Shown: positions 1 through 6,025 of the stretch, in pieces
Layout: every line of letters starts with the position of its first letter
How positions within the stretch are numbered: position 1 is the stretch's first letter
Assembly: GCA_945867245.1 (NCBI GenBank)
Contig: CAMBHQ010000061.1
Location: forward strand, 1-6,025
Origin: an uncultured Porphyromonas sp.
GTDB taxonomy: Bacteria; Bacteroidota; Bacteroidia; Bacteroidales; Porphyromonadaceae
Reading direction: 5' to 3'
DNA length: 6,025 nt
Position numbers and translations under genes: made by a program
Notes under the pieces: generated by a model
What the model saw: the letters and a program-made list of their open reading frames with translations, nothing else
What the model was told of the DNA's origin: nothing
Databases searched by the model: none

Positions 1-665
1 AAGTCGTTGTAGTTGATCTTGCCTAGGAAACAGATGCCCTGACTATCCTTGCGGTGTGCGCTGGGTAGTTTGGCCTCCTCGGCTATGGCACGCACCTCTG
101 CCTTGGTCAGATGGCCTGTGGGGAAGAGGAGCTTGGATATCTGTGCGAAGTTTATCTGCGCTAAGAAATCTGTTTGGTCCTTGACGGGGTCCGGAGCTGT
201 AGCGAGGTATAAGGTATCGCCCTCGTAGCAGGTAGTGGCATAGTGGCCTGTAGCGATGAGGTCATAGGCATGCCCCCAACGCTGATTGAAGACTCCGAAC
301 TTAATCAGTTTGTTGCACATCATGTCGGGATTAGGCGTTAGCCCACGGCGTACGGTGTCTATCGTATATTGGACGACATTGTCCCAGTACTCATCGTGCA
401 GTGATACGATCTCGAGAGGCAGGTCATATTGCCTAGCGAGCATTGTTACCATGGCTATGTCATCTTCCCACGAACAGTCCTCGAATCCATCTCTGTCCAT
501 CCCTATTTGGATATAGAAGAGCGTAGGGCGGTAGCCTGCCGTGTGCAGCAGGTGTACTACGACGCTACTATCGACCCCTCCCGAGGCGAGAACAGCGATG
601 CGTGGATTATTGATGCCCGAGCGCTCGATACGCTCACGCAGGGCGGCGGTATGCTTGTCTATCAT
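1..665 (-). CDS. mnmA: tRNA-specific 2-thiouridylase MnmA, 3' end cut by window edge
   Basis: Cytoplasmic ATP-dependent enzyme that puts sulfur on U34 of the Lys, Glu and Gln tRNAs (s2U34), using sulfur relayed from a cysteine desulfurase. I translated the first 221 codons, about 60% of a usual protein of roughly 360 residues. Visible motifs are the PP-loop SGGVDSS (residues 28-34), the first catalytic cysteine C117 in [21 protein letters not shown] (138-143), KDQTDFLAQ (162-170), and the second catalytic cysteine C212 in [10 protein letters not shown], with a substitution of Q for the more common T before GICF. The start is taken at 665 because its ATG overlaps the TGA of the upstream gene as ATGA, which suggests translational coupling. 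An in-frame ATG at 695 would add ten residues ([10 protein letters not shown]) and cannot be excluded. The reading frame is open throughout, and the missing 3' part is only the window limit. It is the last visible gene of the probable operon. Confidence 0.95.
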   Translation of the reverse strand, partial: MIDKHTAALRERIERSGINNPRIAVLASGGVDSSVVVHLLHTAGYRPTLFYIQIGMDRDGFEDCSWEDDIAMVTMLARQYDLPLEIVSLHDEYWDNVVQYTIDTVRRGLTPNPDMMCNKLIKFGVFNQRWGHAYDLIATGHYATTCYEGDTLYLATAPDPVKDQTDFLAQINFAQISKLLFPTGHLTKAEVRAIAEEAKLPSAHRKDSQGICFLGKINYND

Positions 666-1456
666 TTGCTTTGTGGAGCTTCTGTACTCAGCCATCGACG
701 AAGGCTATCGGCTAGGACTGGGGAGGCGCGTCGGGTCAGCCATCCACGCCTTAGGTTGTGCGATATAGGTAGAGTAAAATCTAAGTCGGGGAAGTGCCTA
801 GCATAGCGCTTGGCCTCCTCACCCGAGCATAGGGTGTAATCAATACTAGCGGCCTGCACTTTCATGATGAGCTGCTCTGTATTATATAAGCTATCTTGAC
901 GAATAGCTATATTGAGGCCCATCTCCTCGCTAATATGGTGTAGGAAGAGCTGTAGCTCGCTGTTTAGCGGGAGTGTAACCTCTCGTCCCTCGAGCTCTAG
1001 CTGTTTGCTGACGTACTTGGACGAGTCTCGGCGTTGCACTAGGTAGATAGGCTCGGCGAGTCGTTCATCAAGTAGGATATATAGGCTACTATCTAGCTCG
1101 GCTGTGTACGCTACGGGCTCTAGGATTAGGTCTACCTCGCCTAGGAGTAGGGCCTCCAGCGCACGATGGGTGTTGTCCTCGAGGCTTAGCTCCACCTCTA
1201 GGCCCGAGCGCTTGCGTAGGCGATGGATGAGCTGTTGGGCGTTTTCTGTCCCTTGCTTAGTGCTGTCGGTCCCTATCTGATAGGGAGCCATGACCCGGAG
1301 TATACCTTCGGACTTAACCTCCTGATAGTCGCGTGGCAGTCGGCTACGGGCTTGATTGTCGGCCTCCTGCTGTTCCTTGGGCTTGACGAGGTACATCGTG
1401 CTCAGGGCTAGGAAAAGTAGTCCTAGATAGAGCCACATCCGTTTGCTGAGGTTCAT
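662..1456 (-). CDS. Membrane-anchored periplasmic solute-binding-like protein (MltF N-terminal type, no transglycosylase domain)
   Basis: A 264-residue protein. Residues 1-6 are short and basic, then residues 7-24 form one hydrophobic segment without a lipobox or clear signal-peptidase site, so an N-terminal membrane anchor with a periplasmic body is likely. From about residue 50 the sequence resembles the bacterial extracellular solute-binding family 3 fold as found at the front of Mlt[11 protein letters not shown] (51-60), an E-N-A-LI-L helix (71-80), [11 protein letters not shown] (102-112), then [10 protein letters not shown] and ASIDYTLC (191-210), which match the MltF-like pattern of an LI..V helix followed by IDYT. 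MltF proteins normally continue into a lytic transglycosylase (SLT) domain and are about 450-500 residues; here the protein ends after the binding domain. The reading frame can be extended upstream to a TTG at 1486 inside the porin gene, but the ATG at 1456, 13 bases after the porin stop and just ahead of the basic and hydrophobic segments, is the better start. The stop overlaps the mnmA start. The ligand is unknown. Confidence 0.75.
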   Translation of the reverse strand: MNLSKRMWLYLGLLFLALSTMYLVKPKEQQEADNQARSRLPRDYQEVKSEGILRVMAPYQIGTDSTKQGTENAQQLIHRLRKRSGLEVELSLEDNTHRALEALLLGEVDLILEPVAYTAELDSSLYILLDERLAEPIYLVQRRDSSKYVSKQLELEGREVTLPLNSELQLFLHHISEEMGLNIAIRQDSLYNTEQLIMKVQAASIDYTLCSGEEAKRYARHFPDLDFTLPISHNLRRGWLTRRASPVLADSLRRWLSTEAPQSK

Positions 1457-1469
1457 GGGCTGTAGGGAT

Positions 1470-3560
1470 TTAGTTCTTGAGGTCAATAACGACGCCAGCC
1501 TCTAGGTGCATGGGGTTGTAGACATAGCCTGGCATTGTCTCGCGGGCAGGGTCGAAGAACATCTCTCCGACGTTGAACATCCGGACATAGAAGCGGGTCG
1601 TACGCATGCGGAAGTTGGCATAGGCATTCATCAGTGGAGCCTTACCGCCTGTTTTGAGCTCGTTCTGATTGACGAACTGCATCATCAGAGGGTGATAGAC
1701 CGGAGCATTGTAGCTACTGTGCCAATAGGCCTCTGCCCCGAGTTGTACCTGTAGCACCTTGGCAATCATAAAGTCGAAGTATAGGTCGCCACGTAGGCTG
1801 ATGCTGGGTACGGCGATGATATTGCTATTGCTGCTCAGCTGATAGGCCCCCTCTAGCGACCAGCCGAGGAAGCCGATGTTGTACGCATGCCCAGCACGGA
1901 GCATAGACATCTGTATCACTTCGCTAGCCTGTGCGGGCTTAGCGTCCCGAGTCCAATAGATGTGGTTTTGTAAGGATGCCGTGCGTATCTCGGCCCACGA
2001 GCCGAAGCTACTAAAATCGGCACGAGCCCCTAGCTCTAGTCTACGCGTGAAGTTAAAGTTATTATCCTCCCACGACCAACTATGGCGGTTGTGTTGGGCA
2101 TAGTAGGCTGGGCGGAAATTGAGTAAGCGCCCATCGAGACGTAGGCCGAAGTCTTTGCCTAGGAGACTGAATTTGGTTTTGAGGTCACCCTCGATACGCA
2201 GTGCACCGAGGTCTCGTCCGAGGACGCCTAGCTCGGCACGTGCCGAGAAGTTGAGCCCCGTGCCACTGTGTCTGGCAAGCTCACCGCCCGCGAAGGCCGA
2301 GAAGAAGCGTTCGCTCGTCTCACGCTGACGTGTATTGGCATCTAAAGCATAGGCCCAGTAGTTCTCTGTGCGGAGGTAGGCCGTTAGACCAGCCTTCACC
2401 CAGGGGCGGAAGCCCTCGAGCAGCGAGAGGGCTAGGGTATTCTTGAGGACCTTGAGTTCGGTGAGGTCATTAGGGACAAAGACGGCAGTCGTAGTGCCTG
2501 CTGTCGTGGATGATGCGGGGACATTGGCCACGGGGTCGCCCCAGAGTTTCGTCCAGAACTCACCGCCCTGGGGGGCAATCATACGTCGGCTGGACTTATT
2601 GTAGTGTAGCTGATGCGAGATACTCCCGACGGGGACAAAGATGGTCGAGTCTTGGGCCTGTTTAGCTGTGCTACGGGGCTGTTCCGATGGCCCGTATTGT
2701 AGCTCATCCTTGTCTATCTGAGCGGGCTTGCTCGTCGGACTTGCCGTCTTGATGGTCTTGGTATAGCCTAGTTTGTAGCGGTGGGAGAGGTAGCCGTGTC
2801 CGTTGCGGATGCGGTTGTATAGACCCTCTGTGATATTGACAGGGATATCGAGGCTCGATATTTTGATACGGCCGTTGCTATGTTGGTCGGGGTTGGTGAT
2901 ATAACTCATATCACTGATACCTCCGTACTCCATCTGCTTGTAATAGTCGTTGGCCACATAGGCCCAGAGGTCGTAGCGTTTGCTCTGATAGCTACCGAAG
3001 ATGCGATAGTCGATGTTGCGACTCTTGTTGTTGGTATAATAGCCGAGAGCGGAGGCGTGTTCTGCACTAATGCCGATGTTGATTTGCTTGCCGAGGTTAA
3101 GCGAGAGTGTGCCGTTGAGGACCTCCTCGAGTACGTTGTCTGTGAAGTTTTTGCGGTAGTGGACGAAGGTCAGAGGCGTCTTAGTATCGTAGAAGAGTAC
3201 TTGGTCCGGTGTGTAGAGCATACCTTGATAGCCCGAGAGCGCTACGAAGTCGGGTGTCTCGGCCGCTCGGTCGAAGAAGATGCGACTCTGCCAGGGCTGG
3301 TTGGCGTTGCCCGCATAGGCGACGCCAAGGCTACGGCGCTCGGGAGCGACGTAGCTGTGCGCACCCATAGCTATTGTATCCCGCAGATTGACCTGCTGTG
3401 GGATGCCTGTATTGGCCCCGATGCGGTAGCCACGGGTCTTGTCGCCACGTCGAGCCTTCTCTTCGGCCGATATTTTTTGTTCACGGGGGGCCTCATACTG
3501 GGCGCTCAGGGTATAACAGCAGATGAGGGCCACTAGGCACAGTACTATGCGCTGATACAT
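1470..3560 (-). CDS. Putative outer-membrane porin, Porin_10 type
   Basis: A 696-residue predicted outer-membrane beta-barrel. A classical signal peptide is present (MYQRIVLCLVALICCYTLSA, likely cleavage between A20 and Q21). After a charged periplasmic stretch (about 22-60), the region around YDTKTPLTFVHYRK (124-137) followed by LNLGKQINIGISAEH matches the conserved beginning of the Bacteroidetes 'putative porin' family (Pfam Porin_10, by memory). Alternating hydrophobic and aromatic strands continue to the end, with the C-terminal part (YWHSSYNAPVYHP at 612-624, then NAYANFRMRTTRFYVRMFN at 645-663) also family-like, and a terminal strand HLEAGVVIDLKN. A hydrophilic stretch rich in S, T, P, Q and A (about residues 268-365) interrupts the strands and may be a long loop. 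The substrate cannot be told from sequence. No TonB-box or plug domain is seen, so it is not a SusC-type transporter. The ATG at 3560 lies 15 bases after the yraN stop. Confidence 0.85.
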   Translation of the reverse strand: MYQRIVLCLVALICCYTLSAQYEAPREQKISAEEKARRGDKTRGYRIGANTGIPQQVNLRDTIAMGAHSYVAPERRSLGVAYAGNANQPWQSRIFFDRAAETPDFVALSGYQGMLYTPDQVLFYDTKTPLTFVHYRKNFTDNVLEEVLNGTLSLNLGKQINIGISAEHASALGYYTNNKSRNIDYRIFGSYQSKRYDLWAYVANDYYKQMEYGGISDMSYITNPDQHSNGRIKISSLDIPVNITEGLYNRIRNGHGYLSHRYKLGYTKTIKTASPTSKPAQIDKDELQYGPSEQPRSTAKQAQDSTIFVPVGSISHQLHYNKSSRRMIAPQGGEFWTKLWGDPVANVPASSTTAGTTTAVFVPNDLTELKVLKNTLALSLLEGFRPWVKAGLTAYLRTENYWAYALDANTRQRETSERFFSAFAGGELARHSGTGLNFSARAELGVLGRDLGALRIEGDLKTKFSLLGKDFGLRLDGRLLNFRPAYYAQHNRHSWSWEDNNFNFTRRLELGARADFSSFGSWAEIRTASLQNHIYWTRDAKPAQASEVIQMSMLRAGHAYNIGFLGWSLEGAYQLSSNSNIIAVPSISLRGDLYFDFMIAKVLQVQLGAEAYWHSSYNAPVYHPLMMQFVNQNELKTGGKAPLMNAYANFRMRTTRFYVRMFNVGEMFFDPARETMPGYVYNPMHLEAGVVIDLKN

Positions 3561-3575
3561 TAGATATTACTGTCT
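3561..3575 (-). promoter_or_regulatory. AT-rich translation-initiation leader of the porin gene
   Basis: The 15 bases between the yraN stop and the porin ATG, together with the A-rich end of yraN, read on the minus strand as AATAAAGACAGTAATATCTA before ATG. There is no GGAGG-like ribosome-binding site. Bacteroidetes genes commonly start from A/T-rich, unstructured leaders rather than Shine-Dalgarno sites, and this fits that pattern. That it drives efficient translation of an abundant porin is inference. Confidence 0.3.
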
Positions 3576-4001
3576 TTATTTTTGTTTGGGTATTCTGCCC
3601 CCGAGCGACTGACGGCGTCGTCCGCCACGCAGTAGCTCTAGAGTAGGGTAGAAGGCGTTGGGTATATGCTCGACGGTGTAGGAGCCGTCGGGGGCGACCT
3701 CTATGGCGATAATATCGAAGCGGGTATTGAGCCGTAGGCAACGCATCTGTATGTAGTGGTTGGCGGCTGCTATGATATTACGACGCTTAGCCTCGTCGAC
3801 GGCTTGCAGGGCTGTTCCGTAGGCATTGCCTCGTCGGGTCTTCACCTCTACGAAGACCATGTCTTGCCCCTCCTGAGCGATGAGGTCTAGCTCTTTGTTG
3901 CCATAGACCCAGTTGCGCTCATGGATGATATAGCCTTTCTCCTCTAGGAGGCGTAGGGCTATCTCTTCGCCAAGCCTACCTGTTTTAAGATGTTCCGCCA
4001 T
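3576..4001 (-). CDS. yraN: YraN family protein (UPF0102), restriction-endonuclease-like fold
   Basis: A 141-residue member of the YraN/UPF0102 family, a widespread small protein with a Holliday-junction-resolvase/PD-(D/E)XK-like fold whose exact role is not settled. Family hallmarks are in order: TGRLGEEIALRLLEEKGY (7-24), the N-terminal GxxGE helix with E12; RNWVYGNKELDLIA (29-42) with D39; VFVEVKTR (49-56) with E52 and K54; and RFDIIAI (94-100). D39, E52 and K54 are the presumed metal-binding and catalytic residues, so the active site looks intact. The residues before ELDLIA are NK rather than the more frequent GE, a change I associate with other Bacteroidetes members. The C-terminus carries a basic tail (RGGRRRQSLGGRIPKQK), making the protein about 20 residues longer than typical. 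The ATG at 4001 lies inside glsB, giving a 43-base overlap; the start is supported because the conserved GxxGE helix falls within the overlap, so a later start would remove it. Confidence 0.93.
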   Translation of the reverse strand: MAEHLKTGRLGEEIALRLLEEKGYIIHERNWVYGNKELDLIAQEGQDMVFVEVKTRRGNAYGTALQAVDEAKRRNIIAAANHYIQMRCLRLNTRFDIIAIEVAPDGSYTVEHIPNAFYPTLELLRGGRRRQSLGGRIPKQK

Positions 4002-4963
4002 ATGCGTCGTAGTTCGTCAGCCGAGGCAGCGAAGGTCTGTATATGCCTCTGCTTCTTGTCGTCGATAATCTTATCTACCGCTATGAGGATACCAGTCTCC
4101 TCGACCCCTCCGAACTCGTGGTTGATAGCCGTCCCGAAGACACGCATCTCGGGCGAGAGAGACATATAGGCGCTTACCAGTGGTGGTATATTGATACCTA
4201 GGCTACGGATATAGCGATTGAGGTTGCGGTAGTTGCTCTTGAAATTGTTGGTGGGGAAGAGCTCGTATATCTGCCTAGGGTTGATGTCTATGGGCAGTGG
4301 CTCTATGGGGACCACGAGCTTCTCTAGGTCGGGGAAGTGTAGCTCTAGGAAGTAGAGGATGAGGTTGCGTGCCTCGCGATTGTAGTTGGCATACATCGTT
4401 ACCTTGCCGTAGAAGTATCTCATCTCGGGGTTGAGTACCGTCAGTGCACCGATGCCGTCCCAGAGGTTGTCTAGGGCGAACATACTCTTGCTCCCTAGGC
4501 GCGTCGTCTGGTAGGCCAGCGACACGAAGGAACGTCCCAGCTCGATGGTATGGGGGAGGTACTCCCGCATGAATTGCTCGCTGAAGTTAAACATCTCGCC
4601 TGTGGCCAGATGTGGTCTGCCCTTCTCGTCGATGCGCACATCACTACCGAAGATAAAGCGGTAGCCCCCAAGGATGGCTTCGTCGCTAGGGTCCCAGACG
4701 ATGAGCTGCATATAGCCATCGGGGTCGGTGTCAAACTCGTCGATGTCGACAGGCTTGCCAGTCCCCCCGCCATAGAAACGGAAGGCCTCCTCGCGCAGTC
4801 TGCCTATCTCCTGCATGGTGTGGGGCGCATCTGCAGCTTTGAAGATATAAATTTCGTTCCCTGCCTTATTGGTGTGGCGGAGGAACAAATCCTTGGTTAG
4901 CTCTGCCTTAATCAGCTCCTTGTCAATCGGTGCGATGATAGGCTGCTCTGTAGTTGGATTCAT
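3959..4963 (-). CDS. glsB: GlsB-like N-acyltransferase (OlsB-type, GNAT superfamily) for aminolipid synthesis
   Basis: A 334-residue soluble acyltransferase related to OlsB of ornithine-lipid synthesis and to GlsB of Bacteroides, which adds a 3-hydroxy fatty acyl chain to the amino group of glycine to make the lyso form of glycine lipid; such proteins are often labelled 'hemolysin'. Seen in the sequence are IGRLREEAFRFYGGG (53-67), DEFDTDPDGYMQLIVWDP (75-92), ILGGYRFIFG (97-106), the family core IELGRSFVSLAYQTTR (140-155) with the E-x-GR-x-FV signature, LDNLWDGIGAL (164-174) and YFYGKVTMYANYNREARN (183-200). These match the acyl-homoserine-lactone-synthase-like GNAT fold. The gene lies 26 bases downstream of the GlsA-like gene, which is the main reason for assigning the pathway. 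Whether the amino acid is glycine, serine or ornithine cannot be read from sequence; Bacteroidales are known for glycine and glycyl-serine lipids. The 3' end overlaps the yraN start by 43 bases. Confidence 0.85.
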   Translation of the reverse strand: MNPTTEQPIIAPIDKELIKAELTKDLFLRHTNKAGNEIYIFKAADAPHTMQEIGRLREEAFRFYGGGTGKPVDIDEFDTDPDGYMQLIVWDPSDEAILGGYRFIFGSDVRIDEKGRPHLATGEMFNFSEQFMREYLPHTIELGRSFVSLAYQTTRLGSKSMFALDNLWDGIGALTVLNPEMRYFYGKVTMYANYNREARNLILYFLELHFPDLEKLVVPIEPLPIDINPRQIYELFPTNNFKSNYRNLNRYIRSLGINIPPLVSAYMSLSPEMRVFGTAINHEFGGVEETGILIAVDKIIDDKKQRHIQTFAASADELRRIWRNILKQVGLAKR

Positions 4964-4989
4964 GTAATACTAATGCATCATTGTGTCAG

Positions 4990-5805
4990 CTAACTTTCGT
5001 CAGCCAGCTGATATGAAATAGCACGTATGCGTGCTGCTTTGTCCTGGGCTCGCCCTGCCTCTGAGGCTAGGTCTTGCCAGCGTATGGGCGTCCCGACGAT
5101 AACCTCGAAGTGCTTGCCCTTGGCACGGAACATCTCGTCTGGGAGTAGAGCCGTGCAGAGGTCAAACTTAATGCCGAGAGCCTTGCGCACTCTATCGATG
5201 AGATAGAAATGCCGAGAGTTACGCCCCACAAAGTGAAGCGGTACGACGTCCCTCTGGTGGGTAATAGCCATGTTGATGAAACTCTGCTTCCAGTCCTGGT
5301 CCTGCACCTTGCCGTCGCGATAGCGCGAGCACCAGCCGGCGGGGAAGGACCCTACGGGGACCTCGCTCGCCAGTACCTCTTGGATGCGCTCGATGCTTTC
5401 TTTCTTCTGTTTGCCGTAGGTGTTGACGGGCAAGAAGACAGATTGCAGGGGCTGCAGATAATAGAGCATATCATTCACTAGATACTGCACCTCTCCGTAG
5501 CGCTGGGCCAGTAGGTGTGTGATGCCTATGCCGTCGATAGCGCCTAGAGGGTGGTTAGATACGAAGATGGCCCGCCCATCCTCGGGTAGGCGCTCGGCAT
5601 GGCGCCAGGTAACCGTAGTGCCGAAGTAGTCTAGGAGCGCCGTGAGGAACTCGTCGCCCTGTAGATGCCCATAGCTACGCAGGATGTGGTTAATCTCATC
5701 CTCGTGGATGAGACGCTGCACTAGGCGTGCTAGCCACGCTGGTAAGCGCTTGCCACTCTTCTCTGCTATGATGCGGGCCACATCAATCTCTATTCCCTTA
5801 GTCAT
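4990..5805 (-). CDS. glsA: GlsA-like O-acyltransferase (PlsC/LPLAT superfamily)
   Basis: A 271-residue member of the lysophospholipid acyltransferase superfamily, expected at the inner face of the inner membrane. In Bacteroides the homologue GlsA adds the second acyl chain to the hydroxyl of the N-acylated amino acid made by GlsB. The catalytic block is FVSNHPLGAIDG (81-92), with H85 and D91; there are five residues between H and D rather than the four of the classical NHxxxxD motif, which I recall as normal for this Bacteroidetes subgroup. The block corresponding to FPEGTRS is FPAGWCSRYRDGK (154-166), followed by QDQDWKQSFINMA (168-180); block IV is VVPLHFVGRNSRHFY (187-201). No long transmembrane helix is apparent. 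The ATG at 5805 lies about 20 bases after the -7 promoter element, making this the first gene of the probable operon. A role as a generic phospholipid acyltransferase is possible, but adjacency to the GlsB-like gene favours aminolipid synthesis. Confidence 0.85.
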   Translation of the reverse strand: MTKGIEIDVARIIAEKSGKRLPAWLARLVQRLIHEDEINHILRSYGHLQGDEFLTALLDYFGTTVTWRHAERLPEDGRAIFVSNHPLGAIDGIGITHLLAQRYGEVQYLVNDMLYYLQPLQSVFLPVNTYGKQKKESIERIQEVLASEVPVGSFPAGWCSRYRDGKVQDQDWKQSFINMAITHQRDVVPLHFVGRNSRHFYLIDRVRKALGIKFDLCTALLPDEMFRAKGKHFEVIVGTPIRWQDLASEAGRAQDKAARIRAISYQLADES

Positions 5806-5824
5806 GCTCTATTGTTTCCTTACA

Positions 5825-5832
5825 CAAAGTTA
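5825..5832 (-). promoter_or_regulatory. Bacteroidetes-type -7 promoter element before glsA
   Basis: On the minus strand this reads TAACTTTG, an exact match to the Bacteroidetes primary sigma factor -7 consensus TAnnTTTG. It sits in the 66-base gap between polA and glsA, with the glsA ATG about 20 bases downstream, so the transcript would have a short leader of roughly 10-15 bases. I see no good TTG or TTTG at the usual -33 spacing; the bases there read around GAGTGTACTACC, so the promoter may be weak or depend on another factor. The flanking ATATATTG is AT-rich. It would serve the whole downstream cluster. Confidence 0.6.
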
Positions 5833-5871
5833 CAATATATCTGTGGTAGTACACTCGTGTGCAGATGCTGT

Positions 5872-6025
5872 CTAGTGTGCCTCTAGCCAACTCTGCCCAG
5901 TGCCGATGCCCACCTCTAGGGGGACACGCAGGTCTTTGCCTACCTCTATCATACAGCGCTTCACTAGCTCGATGACCTCGTCTAGCTCCGCAGGGGGGAC
6001 GCTGAAGTTGAGTTCGTCGTGTACT
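5872..6025 (-). CDS. polA: DNA polymerase I, C-terminal end (5' part outside window)
   Basis: The last 50 codons of family A DNA polymerase, the enzyme of Okazaki-fragment maturation and repair synthesis. The visible peptide begins VHDELNFSVPPAELDEV, which is polymerase motif C: the H-D-E triad carries the catalytic aspartate of the palm domain, equivalent to D882 of the E. coli enzyme. It ends RVPLEVGIGTGQSWLEAH and a TAG stop; the VPL..(D/G)...G..W.EAH ending is the standard C-terminus of PolA proteins. The gene reads in from the right edge, so its start, exonuclease domains and fingers are not visible. It is followed by the 66-base gap that carries the glsA promoter. No terminator hairpin with a U-run follows the stop, so read-through into glsA is possible. 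Confidence 0.93.
   Translation of the reverse strand, partial: VHDELNFSVPPAELDEVIELVKRCMIEVGKDLRVPLEVGIGTGQSWLEAH

Noticed and set aside
429..806. Plus-strand open frames of 76 to 125 codons between 286 and 806
   Set aside because: They lie antisense to mnmA and the end of the binding-domain gene, where the minus-strand frame contains the PP-loop and catalytic cysteine motifs.
1457..1486. TTG start at 1486 for the binding-domain protein
   Set aside because: It would overlap the porin gene by 17 bases and add ten polar residues before the membrane anchor; the ATG at 1456 follows the porin stop and directly precedes the basic and hydrophobic N-terminus.
2880..3536. A 218-codon open frame on the plus strand opposite the 5' half of the porin gene
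   Set aside because: Its product is an anomalous run of V, A, I and L with no recognisable motif, as expected from the antisense of a strongly biased coding frame; the porin frame opposite has a signal peptide and family motifs over its full length.
3493..3741. An 82-codon minus-strand open frame bridging yraN and the porin start
   Set aside because: It is out of frame with both genes, is rich in arginine in a way typical of a shifted frame, and overlaps well-supported coding sequence on both sides.
5163..5170. A second -7-like box (TAAGTTTG on the minus strand) inside glsA
   Set aside because: It encodes conserved-looking coding sequence (IKFD), has no -33 partner and is not placed before a gene start; a chance match is likely.
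5837..5880. Possible terminator hairpin after polA, from ACACT and AGTGT repeats
   Set aside because: The arms are only five bases with a loop of about 18 bases, and no T-run follows; alternative pairings of ACAC with GTGT leave a two-base loop.
1..6025. CRISPR arrays, tRNA or rRNA genes, insertion sequences, toxin-antitoxin or phage-defence genes
   Set aside because: I saw no regularly spaced repeats, no transposase or terminal inverted repeats, no tRNA-like cloverleaf in the short gaps and no defence-type proteins; nearly all bases are explained by ordinary coding sequence.

Overview
This window reads as a compact, single-strand gene cluster from a Bacteroidales bacterium, most likely a Porphyromonas-like species. 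The grounds are a Bacteroidetes-type -7 promoter element (TAACTTTG) before the first complete gene, the absence of clear Shine-Dalgarno sequences, a 'putative porin' of the Porin_10 type that is typical of Bacteroidetes, a pair of acyltransferases resembling the glycine-lipid enzymes GlsA and GlsB of Bacteroides, and moderately high GC with heavy use of CTA leucine codons. The species is an inference.

All seven genes lie on the minus strand, so transcription runs from high to low coordinates. At the right edge (5872-6025) is the last 50 codons of DNA polymerase I (polA). A 66-base gap holds the only promoter I can support. Then come a GlsA-like O-acyltransferase (4990-5805), a GlsB-like N-acyltransferase (3959-4963), a YraN/UPF0102 nuclease-fold protein (3576-4001), an outer-membrane porin (1470-3560), a membrane-anchored periplasmic solute-binding-like protein (662-1456), and the first 221 codons of the tRNA 2-thiouridylase mnmA (1-665), which runs off the left edge. 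There is no gene-free stretch above 100 bases.

Spacings between the six genes from glsA to mnmA are 26 bases, a 43-base overlap, 15 bases, 13 bases and a 4-base ATGA overlap, with no terminator visible. This fits one operon. The cluster joins envelope functions (aminolipid synthesis, outer-membrane channel, periplasmic binding domain) to two nucleic-acid genes (yraN, mnmA). The aminolipid pair has an obvious joint job: N-acylation of an amino acid by GlsB, then O-acylation by GlsA. The porin and the binding-domain protein may act together, but only adjacency supports that.

I did not find a strong candidate for an undescribed system. The items most worth a second look are the MltF-like binding domain that lacks a lytic transglycosylase domain and sits next to a porin, the coupling of the lipid genes to this operon, the variant acyltransferase motifs in GlsA, and an unusual abundance of the tetranucleotide CTAG.
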